From Gammaproteobacteria bacterium (GTDB lineage: Bacteria; Pseudomonadota; Gammaproteobacteria; Pseudomonadales; Cellvibrionaceae): a DNA stretch of 63,007 nucleotides. The notes under the pieces were generated by a model. It ran no database searches, was not told the DNA's origin, and saw nothing but the letters and a program-made list of their open reading frames with translations. The position numbers and the translations under genes are program-made. The stretch is from NCBI GenBank assembly GCA_021151835.1, contig JAGKWO010000025.1:1-63007 (forward strand). Reading direction: 5' to 3'. This document shows, in pieces, positions 24,522 through 34,113 of the stretch; the stretch's first letter is position 1; each line of letters begins with the position of its first letter.

Positions 24522-26747
24522 TTAGTTAAGACTTTTCAAAGCATTATTGAACGTTGCGCTCGGGCGCAATGCGGCTGATGCCTTGGCAAAATCCGGGCGA
24601 TAGTAACCACCCAAATCAATGGGTTTGCCCGAAGCGGCTTTAAGTTCTGCCACGATTTTTGCTTCGTTTTCAGTCAGGGTTTTAGCCAAGGGTGCAAACT
24701 GTGCTTGTAATGCAACATCTTCAGTCTGTGCGGCCAATGCCTGTGCCCAGTAAAGAGCCAGATAGAAGTGGCTGCCACGGTTATCCAATTCGCCTGCTGC
24801 ACGGCCAGGAGATTTGTTTTCATCCAGGAACTTGCCATTCGCCTGATCCAGGGTTTTAGCAAACACTTTCGCTTTGGCATTGTTGGTCACGTTGCCAAAA
24901 TGATCGAGTGATTCAGCTAATGCCAGGAACTCACCCAATGAATCCCAGCGCAGGTGACCTTCCTCAACAAATTGCTGCACATGCTTGGGCGCAGAGCCGC
25001 CAGCACCGGTTTCAAACAAACCGCCACCATTCATGAGTGGAACAATCGACAGCATTTTGGCTGAGGTGCCCAATTCCATAATCGGAAACAGGTCGGTCAG
25101 GTAATCACGCAATACGTTGCCAGTAACAGAAATAGTATCTTTACCCGCACGAATACGGTCCAGCGAGTACTGGGTCGCCTCTTCCGGAGTTTTGATGAGA
25201 ATTTCCAAGCCGGAAGTATCGTGATTTTTCAGGTAGGTATTAACCTTGGCAATCAACTGGGCATCGTGCGCGCGGGCCGGATTCAACCAGAATACGGCCG
25301 GGGTGTTGGAAGCGCGGGCGCGATTTACGGCGAGCTTTACCCAGTCCTGGATAGGCGCATCTTTTACCTGGCACATACGCCAGATATCGCCTTGCTCCAC
25401 GCTTTGCTCCAGCAATACTTTTCCTGCTGCATCGACCACGCGAACTACACCGTCTGCCGGGATTTGGAAGGTTTTATCGTGTGAACCGTATTCTTCGGCT
25501 GCCTGGGCCATCAAACCCACGTTCGGCACGCTACCCATGGTTTTCGGATCGAAGGCACCGTGCTTTTTACAATCATCAATAACAACCTGATACACACCGG
25601 CATAACAACGATCAGGGATACAGGCCTTGGTATCTTGCAGCTTGCCTTCAGCATTCCACATTTTGCCGGAGTCGCGAATCATCGCCGGCATGGAGGCATC
25701 CACAATCACATCGCTAGGGACATGCAGGTTGGTAATGCCTTTATCCGAATTCACCATCGCCAATTGCGGGCGAGTCGCATAAAGCGCCTTGATGTCCGCT
25801 TCGATTTCGGCTTGTTTTTCCGCCGGCAGGGATTTGATTTTGGTGTACAGGTCGCCAATACCGTTGTTAACGTCTACAGCCAATTCAGCCAACACTGCAG
25901 CATGCTTTTCCAGTACCGGCGCGTAATACACAGAAACAAAATGGCCGAAAATAATCGGGTCAGACACTTTCATCATGGTTGCTTTCAAGTGAACTGAAAA
26001 CAATACACCAGCATTTTTAGCGTCTTCAATTTGTGCAGCAATGTAAGCACGCAGAGCGTTTTTGCCCAGTACCGATGCATCGATAATTTCGCCTGCCTGT
26101 ACTTTGGTGGTCTCTTTCAGAACTTTGGTAGAGCCATCTTTACCAACCAGTTCAATTTTTACCGTGCCTGCTTCTGCAACAGTCGTGGATTTTTCGCTAC
26201 CAAAGAAATCATGGGCATCCATGTGCGCAACATGGGATTTGGAATCTGCCGACCAGGCACCCATTTTGTGGGGATTCTTACGGGCATAGTTTTTTACTGA
26301 CAAGGGTGCACGACGATCAGAGTTACCTTCACGCAACACCGGGTTCACTGCAGAACCTTTGATTTTGTCGTAGCGTGCTTTTGCGTCTTTTTCAGCGTCG
26401 TTCGTCGGATTCTCAGGGTAATCAGGCAGTTTGTAACCCTGGGATTGCAATTCTTTAATCGCTGCTTTCAGTTGCGGAATAGACGCACTGATATTTGGCA
26501 GCTTGATGATGTTAGCTTCAGGAGTGGTTGCCAATTTGCCCAATTCAGCCAGGTGATCACCAATACGCTGTTCTTCAGTCAGCGCCTCGGGGAATGCGGC
26601 AATGATGCGACCCGAGAGGGAAATATCACGAGTTTCGATAGCTATACCGGAAGATTGAGTGAAAGCTTGAACGATAGGGAGTAAGGAATAAGTAGCTAAG
26701 GCCGGGGCTTCGTCAGTTTGGGTATAGATAATTTTTGAATCAGTCAT
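24522..26747 (-). CDS. icd: NADP-dependent isocitrate dehydrogenase, monomeric type
   Basis: A 741-residue monomeric IDH (about 80 kDa class) that oxidises isocitrate to 2-oxoglutarate in the TCA cycle. The family start KIIYTQTDEAPALATYS, the substrate region LREGNSDRRAPLSVK and NPHKMGAWSADSKSHVAHM, and the NADP-binding C-terminal part are present. It has no homology to the dimeric E. coli Icd. It is divergent from rluE. Its leader holds a terminator-like hairpin (26815-26841), so attenuation is possible. Confidence 0.96.
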   Translation of the reverse strand: MTDSKIIYTQTDEAPALATYSLLPIVQAFTQSSGIAIETRDISLSGRIIAAFPEALTEEQRIGDHLAELGKLATTPEANIIKLPNISASIPQLKAAIKELQSQGYKLPDYPENPTNDAEKDAKARYDKIKGSAVNPVLREGNSDRRAPLSVKNYARKNPHKMGAWSADSKSHVAHMDAHDFFGSEKSTTVAEAGTVKIELVGKDGSTKVLKETTKVQAGEIIDASVLGKNALRAYIAAQIEDAKNAGVLFSVHLKATMMKVSDPIIFGHFVSVYYAPVLEKHAAVLAELAVDVNNGIGDLYTKIKSLPAEKQAEIEADIKALYATRPQLAMVNSDKGITNLHVPSDVIVDASMPAMIRDSGKMWNAEGKLQDTKACIPDRCYAGVYQVVIDDCKKHGAFDPKTMGSVPNVGLMAQAAEEYGSHDKTFQIPADGVVRVVDAAGKVLLEQSVEQGDIWRMCQVKDAPIQDWVKLAVNRARASNTPAVFWLNPARAHDAQLIAKVNTYLKNHDTSGLEILIKTPEEATQYSLDRIRAGKDTISVTGNVLRDYLTDLFPIMELGTSAKMLSIVPLMNGGGLFETGAGGSAPKHVQQFVEEGHLRWDSLGEFLALAESLDHFGNVTNNAKAKVFAKTLDQANGKFLDENKSPGRAAGELDNRGSHFYLALYWAQALAAQTEDVALQAQFAPLAKTLTENEAKIVAELKAASGKPIDLGGYYRPDFAKASAALRPSATFNNALKSLN

Positions 26748-26814
26748 TTAGATGGCTCCATCAATTCATGCGGCTCGGCCTTGTGAGCTCTGCCATAAAC
26801 GTTATGAAAATTTA

Positions 26815-26841
26815 GAAAAAGAGCCCCGCCACAGGGAACTC
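26815..26841 (-). terminator. Terminator-like hairpin in the icd leader
   Basis: On the minus strand, a GC-rich stem (26834-26841 with 26821-26827, with a small internal mismatch) is followed by five T's, about 70 bases before the icd start. With no minus-strand gene ending here, it could be an attenuator. An 11-codon frame from 26793 lies between it and icd. Confidence 0.4.
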
Positions 26842-26972
26842 CCCCTTGCCAGAGCGCCGGCGATTCTACACGTCTATCCACGTTTATGCATGGATATGTT
26901 GCTATGGTGCGGGCATCAATCTGGGATAAAATTCGCGTTCTGTTGGTATTTATAGTGAGCCTGTAACGCCTT

Positions 26973-27794
26973 ATGTCCTCCCTGATTCTGTTTAACAAGC
27001 CTTTCGGTGTACTCTCCCAATTTACTGACGGGGAGGGTCGCCCCACGCTAAAGGAATATATCAAGATTCCCCACGTTTACCCGGCCGGCCGCCTGGATCA
27101 CGACTCGGAGGGATTGTTACTGCTCACTGATGATGGCGACTTGCAACACCATATCGCCCACCCTGCCCATAAAATGCCCAAGACTTATTGGGCCCAGGTT
27201 GAGGGAGCACCTAATAGTTATGCGTTAACCAAATTGCGCCTCGGGGTTGAGCTGAATGATGGTATGACCCAACCGGCCGAAGTGCGCTTGATCCCGGCGC
27301 CCAAACTCTGGGAACGGGATCCGCCCATTCGTGATCGAGCCAATATTCCCACCCAGTGGATCGAGCTGGTAATTACCGAGGGCCGCAATCGCCAGGTGCG
27401 TCGCATGACCGCCGCTGTCGGTCACCCGACCCTGCGCCTGGTGCGGGTGAAAATTGGCAATTGGACCCTTGAGGGATTGGAACCGGGAAAATACAAAACC
27501 GAGACCGTGCATTTACCAAAAACAGCAGGAAATTCACCCGCGCGTTCAAATCAGAAACGGGCCGGTAAAGCTATTCTAACCAACGGAAAAAATGGCGAAT
27601 TAAATAGCACAGGGAAATTGAAAGGTAATCGCGCTGACACCAAGCGAGGCAATACCAACCGCCCGCCCCAACCGGAGGGAGGAAAAAAAACGGGGAATTC
27701 GCGCCCCAAGGCATCGGTAAAGGTATCCAAACCCTCGACACCAACCGTGGTAATTCAAAAGCCAAAACCGAAAATCACATTGGATCCCAAATAA
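26973..27794 (+). CDS. rluE: 23S rRNA pseudouridine synthase RluE-like, with long basic tail
   Basis: A 273-residue RsuA-family pseudouridine synthase. The catalytic motif AGRLDHDSEGLLLLT holds the essential Asp, and GRNRQVRRMTAAVGHPTLRL is the RNA-binding signature. RluE modifies U2457 of 23S rRNA; no S4 domain is present, as in RluE. About 85 C-terminal residues form a Lys/Arg/Asn/Pro-rich disordered tail not needed for the fold. It ends at a shared terminator and is divergent from icd. Confidence 0.88.
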   Translation: MSSLILFNKPFGVLSQFTDGEGRPTLKEYIKIPHVYPAGRLDHDSEGLLLLTDDGDLQHHIAHPAHKMPKTYWAQVEGAPNSYALTKLRLGVELNDGMTQPAEVRLIPAPKLWERDPPIRDRANIPTQWIELVITEGRNRQVRRMTAAVGHPTLRLVRVKIGNWTLEGLEPGKYKTETVHLPKTAGNSPARSNQKRAGKAILTNGKNGELNSTGKLKGNRADTKRGNTNRPPQPEGGKKTGNSRPKASVKVSKPSTPTVVIQKPKPKITLDPK

Positions 27795-27843
27795 CACAGG
27801 GTAAAACCAAAGTTTTTCAGGAAAAAAATGCCAAAATCGCAAC

Positions 27844-27878
27844 AAAAAAGAAAGGCGCACAAGCGCCTTTCTTTTTAA
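27844..27878. terminator. Bidirectional terminator between rluE and the HD-GYP gene
   Basis: A perfect stem of at least 12 bp (about 27846-27858 with 27863-27876, ACAA loop) is flanked by A and T runs, serving both convergent genes. Confidence 0.9.
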
Positions 27879-27890
27879 CAATTCGTTTTC

Positions 27891-29150
27891 CTAACCATAA
27901 GTAAATGTCAGCCCTTTCTCGCGGTAATCCCGCAACCGGATATCATAAGTACCATCGCACAAAGCCCGTTTGATCAGATACGTTTTGTCGAGTTTTTTCT
28001 GCTCCACATCCACCAGGTTCAGAATCAACTCTTTCTCCAGGGGCTTGTTTAAATCTTTCACCACAATGATTTTGGGTAAATGGCGATAGCGATAATTGGT
28101 TTCCAGCACTATCCCAACCAGACCATTGATCAACTCCACAATGCTACCGGGCGGATAAAGCCCTACGCATTTAATAAACTCCAGGGCCAGACGCTCATCA
28201 AAATGCTTGCCGCGATCATCAAAAATACGCTTGAGCGCATCAGTTCCGGGAACGGCACGGGAATAACAGCGATCCCCCGTCATTGCATCATACGCATCAA
28301 CAATCGCGATAATCCGGGCGAAATCGGAAATCCCCGCTGCCTTTAGTTTACGCGGATAACCCGTGCCATCCACGCGCTCATGGTGACTGTAAGCTACGTC
28401 CACTGTTGCGTTGGGAATACCCGGTGAAGACATCAACAAATTCCTGCCGTGTACCGTGTGCGCTTTGATGATATTGAACTCTTTATCCGAGAGCTCCTCA
28501 CGCTTGTTAAGTACGTTGGAGGGCACACGCATTTTACCTACATCATGGAGCAACCCGCACAAACCCAGCTTCTCGAGTTCCTCCTCGCTCATACCAAGGT
28601 GGCGCCCAAAGGCAATCGATAAAATACACACATTGAGGCAATGTTCGGCGGTGTATTCATCTTCATTGCGCATCCGCGACATCCAGATGAGCGCATCCGG
28701 GTTACGCAGGATACTGCCGACACAATCTTTTACCGTCGCCTTGGCTTGCTCGGTGTTAACTACACCACCAAGGCGAGCATCATCCAGCAATGTTTTGGTG
28801 AGTTTTTTTGCTTCGCGAAAAACACCGATTGCCGCCTGGTGTTCCTTCTGGGCATCAATTTTGTTGATGTAGGATTTAACTTTGGGAATTGGTGGACCGG
28901 ACACGCCGCGCTGCTCGGGCGGGATCCATTCTTCACGAACAGCATCAATCCAGACATGCTGCGAATATTGCGCAACCGAATCTATGTCATCCAGGCTTTC
29001 GATCATAAAGCCTTGCATCAGGAATGGCGTTTCCTGCCAGTCGCGATCCAGCTTGGAGACAAACATACCTATCTTCAGCTCTGAGATGTGGATTTTGACA
29101 GTGCTTAGACGCTTATCCACATAGCCCGGCTTTACTTCATGCCGATCCAA
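27891..29150 (-). CDS. HD-GYP domain cyclic-di-GMP phosphodiesterase with DUF3391
   Basis: A 419-residue signalling enzyme. The N-terminal DUF3391 domain (VKIHISELKIGMFVSKLDRD) is followed by an HD-GYP domain with the metal motif LLHDVGKMRVP and the GYP loop HHERVDGTGYPRKL. All key residues are present, so it should hydrolyse c-di-GMP to GMP. It has no transmembrane segment. The TTG at 29150 is favoured by a GAGG six bases upstream. It stands alone, downstream of mazG with a 224-base gap. Confidence 0.93.
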   Translation of the reverse strand: MDRHEVKPGYVDKRLSTVKIHISELKIGMFVSKLDRDWQETPFLMQGFMIESLDDIDSVAQYSQHVWIDAVREEWIPPEQRGVSGPPIPKVKSYINKIDAQKEHQAAIGVFREAKKLTKTLLDDARLGGVVNTEQAKATVKDCVGSILRNPDALIWMSRMRNEDEYTAEHCLNVCILSIAFGRHLGMSEEELEKLGLCGLLHDVGKMRVPSNVLNKREELSDKEFNIIKAHTVHGRNLLMSSPGIPNATVDVAYSHHERVDGTGYPRKLKAAGISDFARIIAIVDAYDAMTGDRCYSRAVPGTDALKRIFDDRGKHFDERLALEFIKCVGLYPPGSIVELINGLVGIVLETNYRYRHLPKIIVVKDLNKPLEKELILNLVDVEQKKLDKTYLIKRALCDGTYDIRLRDYREKGLTFTYG

Positions 29151-29374
29151 AGAAACCTCACTTTGCTGTTGTTATTATTACTGCGGAGCGCCGTATTGAT
29201 GGGGAAAAATGATGAGCAAATCACTCATCGATGATCGAATCATAGCTGCTTTTGAAAGCGTTAACATTAAACAAAAAGCTATCAAAAAGGCATGCCTTAT
29301 TACTTTAAGATGGTTTATGCGCCATCATTCAATAGGTAAATTCGAGTAATAAAAGGTTTTTACAGGGAAAACCA

Positions 29375-30181
29375 CTATACAGATTTGGCCAAATCCCACA
29401 GGCGGTTCATTTCTTCAATCGACGTTTTATCGAGGGACTGACCTGCATTGTCCTCGATAAACGCAAACCGCTGTTCAAATTTTTGATTAGCGCGGCGAAG
29501 CGCCTGCTCGGGGTCAATCTTCATATAGCGAGCAATATTCACGGCGGCAAATAACAAATCGCCGAGTTCCTCTTCAAGTGCACTCCGATCACCCGAATCC
29601 AGTTCAGCCTCAACTTCCAGTAATTCTTCACGTACTTTCGCGATGGGCCCATAAACATCATCCCAATCAAAACCGACACTGGCAGCGCGTTTTTGCAATT
29701 TTGCGGCGCGGCTCAGCGCCGGCAGGTTCAGCGGGACATCAGCCAATAACCTCCGGGCACCTTTAGCTTCGCGCTCCTGTTGTTTGATCGCCTCCCAACG
29801 CGCCTTCACATCGCCAGGCAAGATCTGGCGATTATCGATGCGGCTATGCAAAGTGCCATCCGGGAATACGTGGGGATGGCGGCGAATTAATTTGGCAACC
29901 AGATCAGACACAACGCCTGCAAATTCAAAGCGATGCTCTTCTTTCCCGAGCTGGCTGTAAAAAATGACCTGGAACAACAAATCGCCCAGCTCTTCTTTGA
30001 GATGGGCAAAATCCTGCTTTTCTATTGCATCGACAACTTCATACGCCTCTTCCAGAGTTGACGGGGCGATGCTGGCGTAATCCTGTTTGATATCCCACGG
30101 ACAACCGGATTCCGGATCGCGCAGCCGCGCCATCAGGTAGAGCAAATCATCGATAGTGTATTGGTTCACAACAAATCCCAT
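29375..30181 (-). CDS. mazG: Nucleoside triphosphate pyrophosphohydrolase MazG
   Basis: A 268-residue MazG with two all-alpha NTP pyrophosphatase repeats: LEEAYEVVDAI with EELGDLLFQVIF, and a second EELLEVEAEL with EELGDLLFAAVN. It removes pyrophosphate from dNTPs or aberrant nucleotides, and in E. coli it lowers ppGpp under starvation. It follows relA by five bases (the ATG at 30181 is preferred; a TTG at 30190 would overlap the relA stop). This keeps the alarmone synthase and its modulator in one transcript. Confidence 0.95.
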   Translation of the reverse strand: MGFVVNQYTIDDLLYLMARLRDPESGCPWDIKQDYASIAPSTLEEAYEVVDAIEKQDFAHLKEELGDLLFQVIFYSQLGKEEHRFEFAGVVSDLVAKLIRRHPHVFPDGTLHSRIDNRQILPGDVKARWEAIKQQEREAKGARRLLADVPLNLPALSRAAKLQKRAASVGFDWDDVYGPIAKVREELLEVEAELDSGDRSALEEELGDLLFAAVNIARYMKIDPEQALRRANQKFEQRFAFIEDNAGQSLDKTSIEEMNRLWDLAKSV

Positions 30182-30186
30182 GTAAC

Positions 30187-32427
30187 TCAATGCTTGCGCC
30201 GCGCAGAGGCAATGTTTGGCAATTGGTTCAATTTGGTCAGTATCCTGCTCAGCTCATCAAAACTGCGGATCTCCACCGTCACCTGCATATCCACGGTATT
30301 TTTGCGTTTATCCGACAGTGTTTGCAACGCGATGATATTAATGCGCTCCTGGTCGAGTAGCGCGGTAATATCCTTCAGCAAGCCGTAGCGGTCATAGGCT
30401 TCAATCACCACATCGACGGAATAGAAACTCTGCGGTGCATCACCCCATTCCACTTTAATAATGCGTTGGGGCTCATCAGCCTGTAACTGCAGGATATTCG
30501 AACAATCCTGGCGATGGATTGAAACCCCTTTTCCAAGCGTGATGTAACCCGTAATCGCATCACCCGGTACCGGGTTACAGCAATTGGCGATCTGGGTGAG
30601 CAGATTACCCACGCCTTCGATGTAGAAATCCGAATCTTTCCTGGGGCGCGGCGCCCTTGTCTTGAAGGGAATTAATGGTTGTTGCGGATCGGCTTCATCA
30701 ATTAATTTCTGCGCGGCATTTAAGACCTGGCCGACACCGATATCACTCGCCCCGACAGCGGCATACAAATCATCAAGCGAGTTAAAGCGCAGCTTGGTCG
30801 CCAGCTCTTCAAAATCCAGATCCAGTAATGCCAGGCGTTTGAACTCGCGATCCAGTAAAGCCTGGCCTTCGGCGATATTTTTATCGCGCGCCTGTTGCTT
30901 GAACCAGTGCTGGATTTTGGCACGCGCACGCGGGGTGTTTACATACCCCAGGGCCGCATTCAACCAATCGCGGCTGGGCGATTCCAGTTTGCCCGTCAGG
31001 ATTTCCACCTGATCCGCATTCGTCAGGTGATAGTTGAGCGGCACAATCCGGTTATTAACCTTTGCACCACGGCAACGGTGCCCGACATCGGTGTGGATCT
31101 TGTAAGCGAAATCAAGCGGAGTTGCGGTGCGCGGTAAATCCACTACGTGCCCTTCGGGGGTAAACACATAGATGCGATCCTGGTTTACCGAGCGTAAATC
31201 GTCTTGCAATTGCGAACTATCGCCGCCCAGTTCTTCATGCCACTCCAGAACCTGACGCAGCCAGGAAATTTTTTGCTCATAGGCATCCTGGGTGGATTTG
31301 GTATCCGTGCCCTTGTAGCGCCAGTGTGCACATACGCCAAGTTCAGATTCTTCGTGCATTTCCTGGGTGCGGATCTGGATTTCCAGCACTTTATTTTCCG
31401 GCCCCCACACGGCGGTGTGCAGCGAGCGATAGCCATTTTCCTTGGGGGACGCAATGTAATCGTCAAACTCATGGGGGATGTTGCGCCACAGGCTGTGCAC
31501 TATCCCGAGGACGGTATAACAATCGCGAATGCTCGGAACCAGGATACGTACAGCGCGAATGTCGTAAACCTGCGAAAAGGGAATACCTTTACGCTGCATT
31601 TTTCGCCAGATACTGTAGATATGTTTCGCGCGGCCGCCGACCGAGCCTTCAATATTGGCTTTTTTCAATTCATCGCGCAGTAGCTTCAGCAGGTTATCGA
31701 TATATTCCTGCCGCGCCAAACGGCGCTCATCCAGTAACTTGGCAATGCGTTTGTAATCATCCGGTTGCAGATAGCGAAATGACAGGTCTTCCAATTCCCA
31801 TTTGATATGGCCGATACCCAGGCGATGGGCAAGCGGTGCGTAAATATCGGCGACCTCCCGGGAAACCTGGCGGCGGCGATCAGCACTCGCATTTTTTACC
31901 GAACGGATCGCACAGGTACGCTCAGCCAGCTTGATCAGGGCAATGCGGACATCATCCACCATGGCCACCAGCATCTTGCGGATTTTCTCCGCCTGCTCCG
32001 TTGCCTGGGAGCCAAGTACCCGCTCCTCTTCATTGCGCTGGTAACTGATAGCTGCCATACGCAACACACCTTTCACCAGCTTGCCTACAGTTTCACCAAA
32101 CTCTTCCTGTACTTCTTTCAGGCTGATTTTATGCTCGCGCACAGCGCGATAAAGGATGGCCGCGACCAATGCATCCTGGTCCAATTGCAAATCGGTCAGG
32201 ATCTCCGCCATTTCCAGGCCAATACGGAAACAGGAAAATTCTTCACCCCAATTGTGGTCATCATCAGCATGGATATTGACTAGCGATAAACTTTTTTCCG
32301 CCGCGCGACGCAGTTCAGCCCGGCTGGTTTCCGCTTGCAGGTGGGAGTGATTGAGCCGGTCGATCCACGCATCGATATCGACCTTGCCGTCAGCGGCTAT
32401 AGGGTGATCTGCTCTGACTTTAACCAT
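30187..32427 (-). CDS. relA: GTP pyrophosphokinase RelA
   Basis: A 746-residue ribosome-associated (p)ppGpp synthetase of the stringent response. The N-terminal HD region is degenerate (no HDxxED where hydrolases have it), so it should be synthesis-only. The synthetase domain has VYDIRAVRILVPSI and SPKENGYRSLHTAV. A TGS domain (RIYVFTPEGHVVDLP), the zinc-finger/helical region and a C-terminal ACT domain follow. A separate SpoT is expected elsewhere. It is upstream of mazG and downstream of rlmD on the same strand. Confidence 0.97.
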   Translation of the reverse strand: MVKVRADHPIAADGKVDIDAWIDRLNHSHLQAETSRAELRRAAEKSLSLVNIHADDDHNWGEEFSCFRIGLEMAEILTDLQLDQDALVAAILYRAVREHKISLKEVQEEFGETVGKLVKGVLRMAAISYQRNEEERVLGSQATEQAEKIRKMLVAMVDDVRIALIKLAERTCAIRSVKNASADRRRQVSREVADIYAPLAHRLGIGHIKWELEDLSFRYLQPDDYKRIAKLLDERRLARQEYIDNLLKLLRDELKKANIEGSVGGRAKHIYSIWRKMQRKGIPFSQVYDIRAVRILVPSIRDCYTVLGIVHSLWRNIPHEFDDYIASPKENGYRSLHTAVWGPENKVLEIQIRTQEMHEESELGVCAHWRYKGTDTKSTQDAYEQKISWLRQVLEWHEELGGDSSQLQDDLRSVNQDRIYVFTPEGHVVDLPRTATPLDFAYKIHTDVGHRCRGAKVNNRIVPLNYHLTNADQVEILTGKLESPSRDWLNAALGYVNTPRARAKIQHWFKQQARDKNIAEGQALLDREFKRLALLDLDFEELATKLRFNSLDDLYAAVGASDIGVGQVLNAAQKLIDEADPQQPLIPFKTRAPRPRKDSDFYIEGVGNLLTQIANCCNPVPGDAITGYITLGKGVSIHRQDCSNILQLQADEPQRIIKVEWGDAPQSFYSVDVVIEAYDRYGLLKDITALLDQERINIIALQTLSDKRKNTVDMQVTVEIRSFDELSRILTKLNQLPNIASARRKH

Positions 32428-32517
32428 AACGTTTACTTCAATAATTCAGGGTTGTTTTATTTTTCTGGTTTTTCTTTCTGACACTTAAATGCAATTTTAA
32501 ATGCCATAACAAGCCAA

Positions 32518-34029
32518 TCACTTAAGCAAAAACAACGCCATTGACTCTACGTGGCTGGTGTGGGGAAACATATCCAACACCCCGGCGGCATCCAACTGAT
32601 AACCGGCTTCGGCCAGGATTGCTGCATCGCGCGCCAGAGTGGCCGGGTTGCAACTGACGTAGACAATGCGCCTGGGGGAAAGTTGCTTCGTCTCAACCCA
32701 CTGTTTTATGGTCGTTACCACCTCTTTTGCACCATCGCGGGGCGGATCGAGCAAAATTGCAGCAATTTCGTGTTCCTTGCCCCCGGCCAGCCGTTGCCAT
32801 TGAGTATGGGTCATATCAGCCAGGTTAGCGGCAATAAATTTCGCATTGGTAATTCCCAGGCGCTCCGCATTTTCGCGGCCGCGCACCACCATCGATTCCA
32901 CGGCTTCAATCCCTATCACTTCCCGGCAAATACGTGCTATCGGCAAAGTGAAATTGCCAATTCCACAGAACAAATCCAGCACCCGCTCATGCGGCTGCAG
33001 ATTAAGCAAGGACAACGCCCGCGCAACCATCTGTTCATTCACACGTGGATTTACCTGGGCGAAATCCTGTGGATGAAAACGGAGTTGCACTGTATCCACC
33101 GAATAACTTAACCGCGGGTTGCACGTATTGCCGTCGAGATCGGTGAGCCCGCTATTGCCATTCGGTTCAAGCCACACGGCGCATTGATGTTGCTGTGAAA
33201 ATTGGCGGAGATTATGCAAATCCTGCCCGGGCAATTTTTTGATGTGACGCAAAATCACAGCAGATTCATTATCACCACGCACCAATTCAATATGAGTTAC
33301 CACTTTTGCCGAATGGGATTCCAGCCACACTTGTAACGGTTTAATCAGTGCATTTAGTTCCGGTACAAGCACCAGGCAACCTTGAATCGCTGCAATTGTT
33401 TTGCTCTGTTGTTGGCGAAAACCAAGGCTTACACTGCCATCATTCTCATACCACACACCTAAACGCGCGCGATTGCGATAACCGGTATCTGCAACACTGA
33501 TCGGAGCTAAAATGCGCCTGGGCACGACTTTTCCCCAATGTTGTAATTGCTGGACAACCGCATCTTGTTTGAGGGCAATTTGTGCATCCGGTTTTACATG
33601 CTGCAACTGACAACCACCGCACTGGTGATAATGCACGCACGGCGGTTCAACTCGATCAACAGCTGAGTCGATCACCTGATCAACCCGCGCTTCAATAAAG
33701 CGTGGATGCTCCGCAACCAATCGTGCACTGACCCGCTCCCCCGGCAATGCCCCCTGAATAAATAATGTTTTACCATCCAGATTGGTTAAGCCCCGGCCAT
33801 CGTGGCTCCAGCGTTCAATAGTAAATTCGCCTATGCGTTTATTAATTTGCGGCACAACTTTTTTTTCCGCTGCACGCGGGGCGCTCATGCGCGGTGCATC
33901 ATCGCGAACATACACCGGCTCGCCCGTTTTTTTCGGGCGAGGTTTTTTACCGAGCAAACTTCCACCAGCGCGATTACCGGAGTGATTGCCGCCGTTACTA
34001 TTGCCACTTTTACCACTGCGATTAGCCAT
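32518..34029 (-). CDS. rlmD: 23S rRNA (uracil-1939-C5)-methyltransferase RlmD
   Basis: A 503-residue enzyme that adds a methyl group to U1939. It has a TRAM domain, a 4Fe-4S cluster set CVHYHQCGGCQ plus a later Cys, the SAM motif VLDLFCGIGNFTLPIAR, and the catalytic Cys in IVYVSCNPATLARDA. The first 45 residues are a Gly/Asn/Lys-rich disordered extension that E. coli RlmD lacks. The ATG at 34029 is preferred over a longer reading from 34101 because a purine SD (AGAGAAAG) precedes it. It is linked to relA as in pseudomonads. Confidence 0.95.
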   Translation of the reverse strand: MANRSGKSGNSNGGNHSGNRAGGSLLGKKPRPKKTGEPVYVRDDAPRMSAPRAAEKKVVPQINKRIGEFTIERWSHDGRGLTNLDGKTLFIQGALPGERVSARLVAEHPRFIEARVDQVIDSAVDRVEPPCVHYHQCGGCQLQHVKPDAQIALKQDAVVQQLQHWGKVVPRRILAPISVADTGYRNRARLGVWYENDGSVSLGFRQQQSKTIAAIQGCLVLVPELNALIKPLQVWLESHSAKVVTHIELVRGDNESAVILRHIKKLPGQDLHNLRQFSQQHQCAVWLEPNGNSGLTDLDGNTCNPRLSYSVDTVQLRFHPQDFAQVNPRVNEQMVARALSLLNLQPHERVLDLFCGIGNFTLPIARICREVIGIEAVESMVVRGRENAERLGITNAKFIAANLADMTHTQWQRLAGGKEHEIAAILLDPPRDGAKEVVTTIKQWVETKQLSPRRIVYVSCNPATLARDAAILAEAGYQLDAAGVLDMFPHTSHVESMALFLLK

Positions 34030-34113
34030 TAAACTTTCTCTGTACCGCGATTTACTAACATTGATTGACGAGCATCTATTGAGTAGCCCGAATAACTCCA
34101 ATTGATGCCGGAA

